A model generated the notes under the pieces. The model had not been told where the DNA came from. It saw nothing but the letters and a program-made list of their open reading frames with translations, and did no database searches. A stretch of DNA of 64,000 nucleotides, taken from positions 364,392 to 428,391 of IMG/VR virus record IMGVR_UViG_3300032236_001850; one strand, 5' to 3'. Source of the stretch: a virus. The translations under genes were made by a program, and so were the position numbers. Shown here piece after piece: positions 14,738 through 23,505 of the stretch. The first letter of the stretch is position 1; each line of letters begins with the position of its first letter.

Positions 14738-16144
14738 ATGATTATTGATATAGAGAATAAGGGAAGCTACTTAAATGTATCGCACTTCGGCCCTGAAGGA
14801 GAACTTGCATTCCTACACGTCCCAATACCTGAGGAGGAAAGATTTAATTGGGAAAAATGCAATCCTGGAGATCCTAAGAGGGATAAGGAATGGACAAACT
14901 GGAAGGGAGAACCAGTAAAGAAGGTAAAGACCGAAAGATATGACAAATATCGTATGGCTCAAATCCTAATGGAAGCTCCGGATGAATTAACAAAGCCCTT
15001 ATGGGAATATCAGGAACCTAAGAAATACTTCGTCGATATAGAGGTTGAGATAACCGAAGATAAAGCTGCATCACTGGATACTGAGAATGCTAGAAATAGG
15101 GTTCTTTCAATAGGTATTGGAACCGATAAAAGAAAAATATTAATTCTTGGACTCGACCCATTAACACCGGAACAGCAGGGAAGTATTTTTAATAAACTAA
15201 ACTCATATTTCGAAAAAACCGGAGACGAGTGGAGTTTCAAATATAAACAATTTGAAACCGAGTATGATATGATGTACACCTTTTTCCGTGAGCTTGGTCC
15301 TAAAATGTCAACCATTACTGGATGGAACTGGCTTGGGTATGACTGGCCATATTTGGTTAATAGAGCTAAAAGACTTGGAATAGATCCAAAAATAATATCT
15401 CCTGGAAAAACCCTTATTGGCAAGGGACAATTACCACAGCACCTATTGATGTTTGACTACTTGGAGATTTATAAAAAATGGGACAGAGTTATTAAAATCA
15501 AGGAAAGTAATAGACTTGATTATGTTGCAGAAAAAGCTGTTGGTTTCAAGAAGATAACTTATGATGGAACACTGAGAGATTTATACCAATCAAATTTTGA
15601 AGATTTTATCTACTATAATGCTGTCGATTGTGCTCTAGTTCACTATATAGATCAGAAGCTTAAAACCATGCAAACTTTCTTTAAGATTGCGATGATATCT
15701 GGTGTTGAAATAAATAGATGTCTTTCTCCTGTTTGGTCCACTGAGGTTCTTATGATGAAGAAATTTCTGGAAAGAAAACAGGTTCTTACCGCTGAGAAAA
15801 AAGAGGAGGTTCATGTTAAATTTGCTGGTGGATACGTTAAAGATCCTATAAAGGGATTGCATGGTTGGGTAGCATGTTACGATTTTGCTTCGCTATATCC
15901 TAATACAATGGTACAGTGGGGAATTTCACCTGAATCTTATAAAGGAAAAAATCTATTGAATCCTAAGGAAGCTTGGATAAAATGTGCTTCCGGTGCATAC
16001 TTTGGAAATGATGACGATAACCCAATATTAAAAATAATAATCAAGGATTTATATTCCAGAAGAAGAAAAACTAAGGATAAAATGCTTGAATTAGAGCTAG
16101 AAATTGATGCTTTGAAAAAAGAATTGGCCAAGGCGAAAAATTAA
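14738..16144 (+). CDS. 43: DNA polymerase (family B), N-terminal half: exonuclease and motif A
   Basis: 468 residues matching the first half of T4 gp43 (898 residues). Exo I VDIEVEI holds D100 and E102; Exo II GWNWLGYDWPYL lies near 195-206; Exo III YNAVDCALV near 290; polymerase motif A DFASLYPNTM near 382-391. It then enters the first fingers helix and stops after a charged coiled-coil end (KMLELELEIDALKKEL). Motifs B and C are absent here and are found in the gene at 30471. The stop is genuine: no frameshift restores the reading frame and a late-type box follows. Active polymerase must need both chains. Confidence 0.93.
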   Translation: MIIDIENKGSYLNVSHFGPEGELAFLHVPIPEEERFNWEKCNPGDPKRDKEWTNWKGEPVKKVKTERYDKYRMAQILMEAPDELTKPLWEYQEPKKYFVDIEVEITEDKAASLDTENARNRVLSIGIGTDKRKILILGLDPLTPEQQGSIFNKLNSYFEKTGDEWSFKYKQFETEYDMMYTFFRELGPKMSTITGWNWLGYDWPYLVNRAKRLGIDPKIISPGKTLIGKGQLPQHLLMFDYLEIYKKWDRVIKIKESNRLDYVAEKAVGFKKITYDGTLRDLYQSNFEDFIYYNAVDCALVHYIDQKLKTMQTFFKIAMISGVEINRCLSPVWSTEVLMMKKFLERKQVLTAEKKEEVHVKFAGGYVKDPIKGLHGWVACYDFASLYPNTMVQWGISPESYKGKNLLNPKEAWIKCASGAYFGNDDDNPILKIIIKDLYSRRRKTKDKMLELELEIDALKKELAKAKN

Positions 16145-16176
16145 CGTATTAGTCTCGGTAGATCTGAATCTGGGTT

Positions 16177-16184
16177 GATATATA
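16177..16184 (+). promoter_or_regulatory. Late-type promoter motif GATATATA
   Basis: GTTGATATATAAAATCC lies about 60 bp before the start of the pyrophosphatase gene at 16246, in a 101-bp gap that has no other feature. The downstream genes are not obviously late, so this copy may be chance. Confidence 0.35.
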
Positions 16185-16245
16185 AAATCCAAGAGCGATC
16201 TAGAGTCTAGTAATAAGATTATGAAATTAACAAAAATTAAATAAA

Positions 16246-16713
16246 ATGGCTAACATTGACAACAGTTGCTCAGAGTTAAATATCGAGGATCTTTATTCAA
16301 AAAGTAGTGACACTCTTGGGGACATACTGAATTTACAAGCAGACACGCAAAGGAATGTTTATAATTATAACTTCGATGAAATGAATCTTCGAGAAGTTAT
16401 GGAATTTTGGCATATGAACACTCATGCAATGATAGATGAGATTCATGAAGCAACAGATGCTCTTGGCGGAATTAAGGATGGCAACGGTAATGCGATTTGG
16501 AAAAAATGGAAACAAGCTTATGATACCTACGGGTCTAAAAAATTCTCAGACCTATCACCAAGCGATCAACTTGAATGTAAATTCGAGGTTATAGATATGC
16601 TTCATTTTTTCATGAATTATGCAATATCTATAGGTATGACACCATCTGAAATGTACAATATGTACATGAGTAAAAACCTGGAAAACAGGAGAAGACAACA
16701 AAATAATTATTAA
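16246..16713 (+). CDS. 56: All-alpha dNTP pyrophosphatase, T4 gp56 / dimeric dUTPase-like
   Basis: 155 residues. The MazG/dUTPase-type metal motif is visible: [14 protein letters not shown] with E-x-x-E spacing near 66-72, and [16 protein letters not shown] with E...D near 109-113. Dimeric dUTPases and T4 gp56 belong to this fold; gp56 destroys dCTP and dUTP, keeping normal C out of hydroxymethyl-C DNA and supplying dCMP/dUMP. The gene sits 14 bp ahead of nrdB, fitting nucleotide metabolism. Substrate (dUTP only, or dCTP as well) cannot be told from the sequence. Confidence 0.75.
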   Translation: MANIDNSCSELNIEDLYSKSSDTLGDILNLQADTQRNVYNYNFDEMNLREVMEFWHMNTHAMIDEIHEATDALGGIKDGNGNAIWKKWKQAYDTYGSKKFSDLSPSDQLECKFEVIDMLHFFMNYAISIGMTPSEMYNMYMSKNLENRRRQQNNY

Positions 16714-16727
16714 AAAAAATTAAAAAA

Positions 16728-17711
16728 ATGGAAGGAAGATACTCTTTACCAGAACCCATTCTGACTAATAACCCAGGCAGGTTCGTTATTTTTCCTATTG
16801 AGCACCATGATATATGGAAGCGATATAAGGAACAAGAAGCATGTATATGGACGGCGGAAGAAATAGATCTTTCTGCTGATCTTAACGATTGGAGAAATAA
16901 ACTAAATGACGATGAGAGATATTTCATCAAAAACGTCTTAGCTTTTTTTGCTGCATCGGATGGAATAGTTAATGAAAATTTAGCTGAGAATTTTGTGGCT
17001 GAAGTTCAATATGCAGAAGCAAAGTTTTTCTATGGCTTCCAAATCATGATGGAGAATATACACTCTGAAACATATTCATTGCTTATAGACACCTACATAC
17101 AAGATCCAGCGGAAAAGGATAGACTTTTTAATGCTATAGAAACAATACCAGCTGTTAAGAAAAAAGCTGAGTGGGCATTAAATTGGATATCAAATGCTAG
17201 CTTCCAAGAGAGACTTATTGCTTTTGCTGCTGTGGAAGGTATATTTTTTAGTGGATCCTTTTGTTCCATTTTCTGGATGAAAAAAAGAGGTCTTTTACCT
17301 GGTTTATGTTTCTCTAATGAGATGATTTCTAGAGATGAAGGTATGCACTGTGATTTTGCGGTACTGTTACACAACGAACATTTAGCTAACAAAGTTTCTG
17401 AAGAAAGAATAAAGGAAATAATCACAAGCGCATTAGATATAGAAAAAGAATTTATAACTGAATCTTTACCTGTTAGATTGATTGGTATGAATCAGGATCT
17501 TATGAAACAATATCTTGAATTTGTTGCTGATAGATTACTTGTTGATCTTGGTTGTTCAAAAGTTTATAATTCGACATGTCCATTCGATTTCATGGAGAAT
17601 ATAGCTTTACAAGGTAAAACTAATTTCTTTGAAAAAAGAACTGGTGATTACCAAAAATCTGGAATAATGAATAAGAATTCAGATACGTTCGAGATGAATG
17701 ATGACTTTTAA
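16728..17711 (+). CDS. nrdB: Class I ribonucleotide reductase small subunit
   Basis: 327 residues. Diiron ligand segments are present: ENIHSETYS and RDEGMHCDF, with the first Glu in the [15 protein letters not shown] helix. It houses the tyrosyl radical or metal cofactor that activates NrdA. Of usual length, directly followed by nrdA at 22 bp. The order nrdB-nrdA is reversed relative to the usual bacterial nrdAB. Confidence 0.95.
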   Translation: MEGRYSLPEPILTNNPGRFVIFPIEHHDIWKRYKEQEACIWTAEEIDLSADLNDWRNKLNDDERYFIKNVLAFFAASDGIVNENLAENFVAEVQYAEAKFFYGFQIMMENIHSETYSLLIDTYIQDPAEKDRLFNAIETIPAVKKKAEWALNWISNASFQERLIAFAAVEGIFFSGSFCSIFWMKKRGLLPGLCFSNEMISRDEGMHCDFAVLLHNEHLANKVSEERIKEIITSALDIEKEFITESLPVRLIGMNQDLMKQYLEFVADRLLVDLGCSKVYNSTCPFDFMENIALQGKTNFFEKRTGDYQKSGIMNKNSDTFEMNDDF

Positions 17712-17733
17712 AAATAAAAAATTAACTTAAAAT

Positions 17734-20226
17734 ATGTTTGTAACCAAAAGAGATGGCTCGAGAGAAGCTGTTAGATTTGAAAAAATATCGAATAGAATAA
17801 GAAAAATGACGTATGGTTTAAATACTGATTACGTCGATGCAATGGAAGTGGCTCAGAAGGTTATTGCTGGAATTTACGATGGTATATCAACACAGGAGCT
17901 TGATAACCTTACAGCAGAAACTGCAGCTTCCCTTATTCCTAGACATCCTGACTATTCCATATTGGCTTCCAGAATAGCGGTATCGAGACTACATAAAACA
18001 ACTAAGAAAAAATTCTCAGAAACAATACAGGATCTTTATGATTACATAGATCCAGAAACAAATCAACCTGCTGGTTTGATCAACGATCTTACTTATGAGG
18101 TTGTGATGAAAAATAAACAGAAACTTGACGGAGCAATTATACATGAAAGGGATTTCGATTTTGAATATTTTGGCTTTAGAACACTTGAGAAAAGTTATCT
18201 GTTAAAAACCAATGGACAAGTTTGCGAATCACCGCAGCACATGTACATGCGTGTAGCCGCGGGAATATGGGGTGATGATATAAAGAGTGTTATTAAAACT
18301 TACGAGCTTTTATCAACACATATGATGACTCATGCTACTCCTACGTTATTTAATGCAGGTACCAAGAAACCTCAGTTATCGTCATGTTTCTTATTAATGA
18401 TGTCAGATGATTCTATTCCTGGTATTTATAAAACCCTTTCTGACGTTGCAATCATATCACAAAATGCTGGTGGTATCGGTCTTGCTATACATAACGTGAG
18501 AGGAACTGGTTCCTATATTAGAGGAACTAACGGTACTTCCAATGGAATAGTTCCAATGCTTAAGGTGTTTAATGAAACTGCTAGATATGTTGATCAGGGC
18601 GGAGGTAAAAGAAAGGGATCTTTTGCCATCTATGTTGAGCCTTGGCATTCAGATATTGAAGATTTTATAGAGCTTAGAAAAAATCACGGTAAGGAAGAAT
18701 TCAGAGCTAGAGATCTTTTCTTAGCTTTATGGACACCTGATTTATTCATGAAAAGAGTTGAGGAGGATAAAGATTGGAGCTTATTTTCTCCTTCTGAAGT
18801 TCCTGGTCTTTGGGAGTTATATGGCGATGAATTTGAAGCTGCCTATGAGGCTGCAGAAGCTGCAGGTAAAGCTAAAAAAGTAATTAAGGCTAGAGAGCTT
18901 TGGTCTAGAATATTGGATGCACAAATTGAAAATGGAACACCTTATATGCTTTATAAGGATGCTGCAAATAAAAAATCAAATCAAAAGAATCTTGGTACAA
19001 TAAAGAGTTCAAATTTATGTACCGAGATTATGGAATATACTGATAAGGATGAACAAGCAGTTTGTAATCTTGCTTCTATACCAGTTAATAAATTTCTTAA
19101 ATCCACTGACAATAGAACAGCAAAAATAACCAGAGGAAGATGTGAAGTTGACCATCAAGCTCTTTATGATGTTTCATATCAAACAACTCTAAATCTTAAT
19201 AAGGTAATAGATGTTAATTATTATCCCACAGCAGAAACTAAAAAATCAAATTTAAGACACAGACCTATAGGTATAGGTATTCAAGGACTTGCTGATTTAT
19301 TTGCAATTATAGGTATTCCTTTCGCTTCTCCTGAAGCTAAAAGAATAAACGAAGAAGTATTTGAAACCATATATTTTGCTGCAATGAGTGCTTCTGTTGC
19401 ACTTGCTAAGAAGGATGGAGCTTATGAAACTTTCCAAGGTTCACCTCTATCTAATGGTGAATTTCAATTTAATTTATGGGGATTCAATGACGAACAGTTG
19501 TCGGGAAGATGGGATTGGTCTAAACTTAGAAAGGATGTAATGAAAAATGGAGCTAGAAATTCATTATTACTAGCACCTATGCCAACAGCTTCAACAGCTC
19601 AGATTATGGGTAACAATGAAGCTTTCGAACCATTCACCTCGAATATATACACTAGAAGAACTCTAAGTGGTGAATTTATAGTCATAAACAAACACCTTGT
19701 GAAGGATCTTATTTCTCTAGGTTTATGGAGTGAAGATATGAAAAATCTTATAGTTCTAAATAAAGGATCTGTTCAGAATATAGAACAAATTCCTGAAAGT
19801 TTGCGTGAGGTTTATAGAACAGTTTGGGAAATAAAGCAGAAAGATCTTATAGATATGTCAGCAGGAAGAGGTAAATTTATATGTCAATCACAGTCTCTCA
19901 ATTTATTTATAGAAAATGTGAATTCAGCTAAATTGACTTCTGCGCATTTTTATTCATGGAAAGCAGGACTTAAAACAGGAATGTACTATCTAAGAACTAA
20001 AGCAGCAGTTGATGCTCAAGCAGGTCTTGGTATAGATATGGAGAAGGCTAAGAAAGCTATGAAGGAATCAAAAGAAATTAAGATAACTCCAGAACCAGTA
20101 AACACACCAAATGTTTTGGTTAACGGTATGACTAGCGAAGAACTTAGTAAAGCTGCTGAAGATGTACTTTCCGGTGTTGCTTGCAGTCTTGACGATCCGG
20201 AAGGATGCGAAATGTGCGGCTCCTAA
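17734..20226 (+). CDS. nrdA: Class I ribonucleotide reductase large subunit
   Basis: 830 residues. An N-terminal ATP-cone (FVTKRDGSREAVRFEK) suggests allosteric control by dATP. Catalytic segments: SSCFLLMM (first active-site Cys), NLCTEI (thiyl-radical Cys region) and PMPTASTAQIMGNNEAFEP. The C-terminus ends CEMCGS, the swinging CxxC redox tail that is recharged by thioredoxin or glutaredoxin. It reduces NDPs to dNDPs for phage DNA synthesis. No intein or insertion seen. Confidence 0.96.
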   Translation: MFVTKRDGSREAVRFEKISNRIRKMTYGLNTDYVDAMEVAQKVIAGIYDGISTQELDNLTAETAASLIPRHPDYSILASRIAVSRLHKTTKKKFSETIQDLYDYIDPETNQPAGLINDLTYEVVMKNKQKLDGAIIHERDFDFEYFGFRTLEKSYLLKTNGQVCESPQHMYMRVAAGIWGDDIKSVIKTYELLSTHMMTHATPTLFNAGTKKPQLSSCFLLMMSDDSIPGIYKTLSDVAIISQNAGGIGLAIHNVRGTGSYIRGTNGTSNGIVPMLKVFNETARYVDQGGGKRKGSFAIYVEPWHSDIEDFIELRKNHGKEEFRARDLFLALWTPDLFMKRVEEDKDWSLFSPSEVPGLWELYGDEFEAAYEAAEAAGKAKKVIKARELWSRILDAQIENGTPYMLYKDAANKKSNQKNLGTIKSSNLCTEIMEYTDKDEQAVCNLASIPVNKFLKSTDNRTAKITRGRCEVDHQALYDVSYQTTLNLNKVIDVNYYPTAETKKSNLRHRPIGIGIQGLADLFAIIGIPFASPEAKRINEEVFETIYFAAMSASVALAKKDGAYETFQGSPLSNGEFQFNLWGFNDEQLSGRWDWSKLRKDVMKNGARNSLLLAPMPTASTAQIMGNNEAFEPFTSNIYTRRTLSGEFIVINKHLVKDLISLGLWSEDMKNLIVLNKGSVQNIEQIPESLREVYRTVWEIKQKDLIDMSAGRGKFICQSQSLNLFIENVNSAKLTSAHFYSWKAGLKTGMYYLRTKAAVDAQAGLGIDMEKAKKAMKESKEIKITPEPVNTPNVLVNGMTSEELSKAAEDVLSGVACSLDDPEGCEMCGS

Positions 20227-20240
20227 AAAAATAAATTGTA

Positions 20241-20909
20241 ATGGAAAACAACAAATGGTTTAATGACGATGTCATAAAAAAATTCGATGAATTTTTAAAC
20301 GAGAGAGAATTACCAGATTCTCAGGGGGATGTACTAGTTATGCTAGGAGCTCCTGGCTCCGGTAAAGGAACACTTTCAAAACAGCTGAATGAAAAATTTG
20401 GGATAAATCATATATCAACTGGTGATCTAATAAGAAAATCCGATGATCCTGAATTGAAGAAAATAGTTGAGTCAGGAAAGTTCATATCCGATGAAATGAT
20501 GCTTAAAATGCTAAGAAAAGAGCTAAAAAAGCTTGATCTTAATAAAGGTATAATTTTTGATGGATATCCAAGAACAATAAAACAAGCGAGAAAGCTTGAT
20601 TCGTTATTGGGTAAATTGGGTCTTGGTTTAAATCATGCTATATTTATGGATCTTCCGGAGGATAAGGCTAAGGAGAGAATAAGAAATAGAGCTAAGAAGG
20701 AGGGAAGAAAGGATGATGCAAGTGATGAGGTTATAGATAAAAGATTTGCCGAATATCACGAGAAAACTTTTCCTCTTGTTGATTTTTACAAGAAAAGCAG
20801 AAAATTAATAAAAATTGATGCTGATCTTGGTATGGAAGGAGTTCTTAAATCCATAGTTAAAAAGTTGGGTCTTAAAAAACCTAAAAAGAATAGAGATGAA
20901 AAAATCTAG
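20241..20909 (+). CDS. adk: Adenylate kinase with an extra N-terminal tag-like extension
   Basis: 222 residues. The kinase starts at VLVMLGAPGSGKGT (P-loop 36-44), then HISTGDLIR, the GIIFDGYPRT segment, a short lid (RAKKEGRKDDAS) and DKRFAEYHEKT. It interconverts adenine nucleotides or phosphorylates dNMPs for the neighbouring reductase. The 30-residue extension before the P-loop contains KKFDEFLNERELP, which looks like the capsid-targeting head with an L-N-E site, 12 residues inside the chain. Cleavage there would leave an intact kinase. No late-type box is seen nearby, so packaging is uncertain. Ends in a basic tail. Confidence 0.88.
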   Translation: MENNKWFNDDVIKKFDEFLNERELPDSQGDVLVMLGAPGSGKGTLSKQLNEKFGINHISTGDLIRKSDDPELKKIVESGKFISDEMMLKMLRKELKKLDLNKGIIFDGYPRTIKQARKLDSLLGKLGLGLNHAIFMDLPEDKAKERIRNRAKKEGRKDDASDEVIDKRFAEYHEKTFPLVDFYKKSRKLIKIDADLGMEGVLKSIVKKLGLKKPKKNRDEKI

Positions 20910-21549
20910 TGAAGATTTTGTAAAATCGATAAAGGAAAAAGTAAATCAACAAAAGAATATAGAAATAATCCAGAGAAATCTACTACATGATTCTCTGGAT
21001 TATTTTTCTTCTGTGATTCTACAGGATGGTGAAATAGAGATAAGAAGTTGCAAGAAATTTGATTCTGGTGAAATGAATTGTTTTCTTAATCTCTACAGCG
21101 AACATGATTCTATACCAGATCAGATAGATTCAATATTACATAAAAACAATCTTGAATTCAAAAATTTAAGACTGGATGAAAGAAAATTGATATATTGTGT
21201 TAATTTTGGAAATAATATATTGTCCTCAGCACATAACGACAACTGGATATTTTTAGAATTTTATTTAAAAGGTAAACATATATTCGAATGTAAAATTTCC
21301 TCTAAATTGGGATCGATTGATTATTCTCTATATGATAGTAAATATTTTAATATAAAATTCTGGGTGTTTGACGGTGAATCATTTAATAAATATGAAATTC
21401 CTCTAATAAATATAAACAGAAATAAAAGAGGAATAACAAGATCACTCGATGAAAAGTATTCTGCTTCTATAAAATTTGATCAAATAGGTGAGGTTGAATC
21501 CATAAAAGTTACTAAAAAAAGGGAGCAAAACCAAACAACTAAGCTATAA
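20896..21549 (+). CDS. Unknown protein
   Basis: 217 residues, overlapping the kinase gene by 14 bp. Beta-rich middle (FLEFYLKGKHIFECKISSKL), basic C-terminus, no signal peptide or known motif. Its coupling to adk gives no functional hint that I can support. Confidence 0.55.
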   Translation: MKKSSEDFVKSIKEKVNQQKNIEIIQRNLLHDSLDYFSSVILQDGEIEIRSCKKFDSGEMNCFLNLYSEHDSIPDQIDSILHKNNLEFKNLRLDERKLIYCVNFGNNILSSAHNDNWIFLEFYLKGKHIFECKISSKLGSIDYSLYDSKYFNIKFWVFDGESFNKYEIPLININRNKRGITRSLDEKYSASIKFDQIGEVESIKVTKKREQNQTTKL

Positions 21550-21565
21550 TATTAAAAAGCTTTAA

Positions 21566-22834
21566 ATGAGTACTAAAAATAAAAAGAAACAGAAAAAAGT
21601 AGCATCACCTATTAGTATCCCTAGGCCAATCCCCAATAACGTTCAAGTTATAGATCTTTGTTTGGTTATGATTGTTAAAGACGAGGAAGACACCATGGAA
21701 AGATGTCTTAGAGCAGTTGCTCCTTATATTAAATATTGGGTGATTGTTGATACAGGTTCCAAAGATAAAACCATAGAGGTAATAAATAAAACGATGGAAT
21801 CTTTGGGTATTCCTGGAGAACTTCACGAAAGACCTTGGGTAAACTTTGAAGTTAATAGAACGGAAAGTTTAAATCTAGCTAAAGGAAAATGTGATTATAG
21901 ATGGATAATAGATGCGGATGATACATTCATACCTGAAAATCCAAACATTAATCCATTTGCTGGTCTTGATAAAGGCCCTGATTGTTACCAGGTATTATAT
22001 AAATTGAATAATCTTCAATACCACAGAGCCCAAATAGTTAAATCTGACCAAAATTGGGTTTATAAAGGTGTACTGCACGAGTATCTTCATTTGGAAGATA
22101 ATAGAGGTGAAATATTTCAGGGACAGATACCAAATGCTTTTGTTATAGCTGATATCTCGCCTCTTAAAAGAGCTGCTTCACTTGAGGAAAAATATGCAAA
22201 TGATGCAAAAATACTTGAAAAAGCACTTATTGATGAGCCTAATAATGAGAGATATATGTTTTATCTAGCTCAGAGTTATAGAGATTCTGATCAGCTTGAA
22301 AAATCTATAGAGGCATACGGCAAAAGAATTGATATGGGTGGATGGGAAGAGGAGGTTTATTATTCCATGTATATGATTGCTAAAATGAGAGAAAAGATGG
22401 GTGCGCCGATAGAGGAAGTTGCTAATCTTTATTCCAGAGCATGGGAATATAGACCTTCTAGATTAGAAGCAGTTTTCCACACTATGAGAAAATATCGGGA
22501 ACAGAAAAGATTTCTGATTGCATTTGCATATGGTGATGTCGCTATAAAAACAAGAGGAACCCAGGATATACTTTTTATCGAGGCTGAGATATGGCAATGG
22601 AGATTGCTCGATGAATACTCTTTAGCTGCACATTATATCGGAAATCCAGAAATAGCATTGGAAAAAACAAATGCCATTATAACTGCTCCGTTTTTCAAAA
22701 CCCTTCCTATGGATGAGCAAAATAGATTAAATAAAAACATGGATTTTTATAGAAAAGCTGCACAGGAAAAAGCTAAACAGGTACAACTTGCAAACATGAA
22801 TGCTAAACCACAACCTAAGAATAGAAAAAAGTAA
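21566..22834 (+). CDS. Family 2 glycosyltransferase with TPR-like C-terminus
   Basis: 422 residues. A GT-A domain occupies ~28-190: LCLVMIVKDEEDTMERCL, VIVDTGSKDKT, and the metal-binding DADD in RWIIDADDTF near 116. The remainder shows TPR-like helical pairs (NERYMFYLAQSYRDSDQLEKSIEAY). Such enzymes transfer sugars to proteins, lipids or polysaccharides; TPR-bearing ones often target proteins. In this phage the acceptor could be DNA hydroxymethyl-C, virion proteins or host surface glycans; the sequence does not decide. It ends 12 bp before a late-type box. Confidence 0.8.
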   Translation: MSTKNKKKQKKVASPISIPRPIPNNVQVIDLCLVMIVKDEEDTMERCLRAVAPYIKYWVIVDTGSKDKTIEVINKTMESLGIPGELHERPWVNFEVNRTESLNLAKGKCDYRWIIDADDTFIPENPNINPFAGLDKGPDCYQVLYKLNNLQYHRAQIVKSDQNWVYKGVLHEYLHLEDNRGEIFQGQIPNAFVIADISPLKRAASLEEKYANDAKILEKALIDEPNNERYMFYLAQSYRDSDQLEKSIEAYGKRIDMGGWEEEVYYSMYMIAKMREKMGAPIEEVANLYSRAWEYRPSRLEAVFHTMRKYREQKRFLIAFAYGDVAIKTRGTQDILFIEAEIWQWRLLDEYSLAAHYIGNPEIALEKTNAIITAPFFKTLPMDEQNRLNKNMDFYRKAAQEKAKQVQLANMNAKPQPKNRKK

Positions 22835-22845
22835 TCTAATTACTG

Positions 22846-22853
22846 GATATATA
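22846..22853 (+). promoter_or_regulatory. Late-type promoter motif GATATATA
   Basis: TACTGGATATATACTAT is 22 bp before the ATG at 22875. The unit it starts is a single gene closed by a terminator at 23430, which makes the assignment firm. Confidence 0.6.
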
Positions 22854-22874
22854 CTATAAAAATTAGGAAGTAAA

Positions 22875-23408
22875 ATGAGACACCTTTTGGAATTTGAATC
22901 TTATGAAGGCTTAGATGAAGCTGGAATACCAATATATAATGCTGATGACTTTAGAAGGAGTCCTTCCAGTGAACCTGAGGATGAGGTATCAACCACTAAA
23001 ATCTTCTCCTATATAAAGGATCTATTGGAACAACAAAAAGCTGGACAGATAGAAGAAATCAGTATGACTGTGGATTTACCATTACAAGGTAAAAAAGCTC
23101 CACAACACGTTCTTGATACTCTTGACGCTGAAAGAAAAAGAATAGAGAAAGAACAGTATGCTATTAGAGGTAGCAGAACAGAAGCAGCTGATGTTGCTCC
23201 TGGTGATAATATCTACGGTGGTGAAGGTAGAAATCTTTTTGTTGATAGTGAGTATATAGTTACAGGAATCACCAATTTGGATGGAACAGATTACATTATA
23301 GGATTACCGGTTTCTAAGAAAAAAGAAGCTTTTAGTTCCCCTGAATCTATAGCTTATTATTCAACTTTTATAGAACCTAAACAAATAGAAGAAGTTTTTT
23401 ATTCATAG
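22875..23408 (+). CDS. Unknown protein with capsid-targeting-like N-terminus
   Basis: 177 residues. The head MRHLLEFESYEGLDEAGIP has F-x-x-Y and L-D-E before Ala. The rest is acidic alpha/beta with no known motif; the last ~60 residues (GGEGRNLFVDSEYIVTGITN) look like a small beta domain. Transcribed alone from a late-type box to a terminator. Confidence 0.6.
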   Translation: MRHLLEFESYEGLDEAGIPIYNADDFRRSPSSEPEDEVSTTKIFSYIKDLLEQQKAGQIEEISMTVDLPLQGKKAPQHVLDTLDAERKRIEKEQYAIRGSRTEAADVAPGDNIYGGEGRNLFVDSEYIVTGITNLDGTDYIIGLPVSKKKEAFSSPESIAYYSTFIEPKQIEEVFYS

Positions 23409-23429
23409 ATAGAAAAATATAAATTAAAA

Positions 23430-23456
23430 CCCTCAATTAAACATTGAGGGTTTTTT
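23430..23456 (+). terminator. Rho-independent terminator
   Basis: CCCTCAAT (23430-23437), loop TAAAC, ATTGAGGG (23443-23450), then TTTTTT. Confidence 0.92.
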
Positions 23457-23505
23457 ATTGAAATTAATTTTCGAAAAAGCATATAATATTAAACATAAAA
23501 TTAAA

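Noticed and set aside
16100-16245. Split polymerase considered as an intein or sequencing frameshift
   Set aside because: No intein motifs occur at either end, and motifs B and C are absent in all frames behind 16144 but present as a clean gene at 30471.
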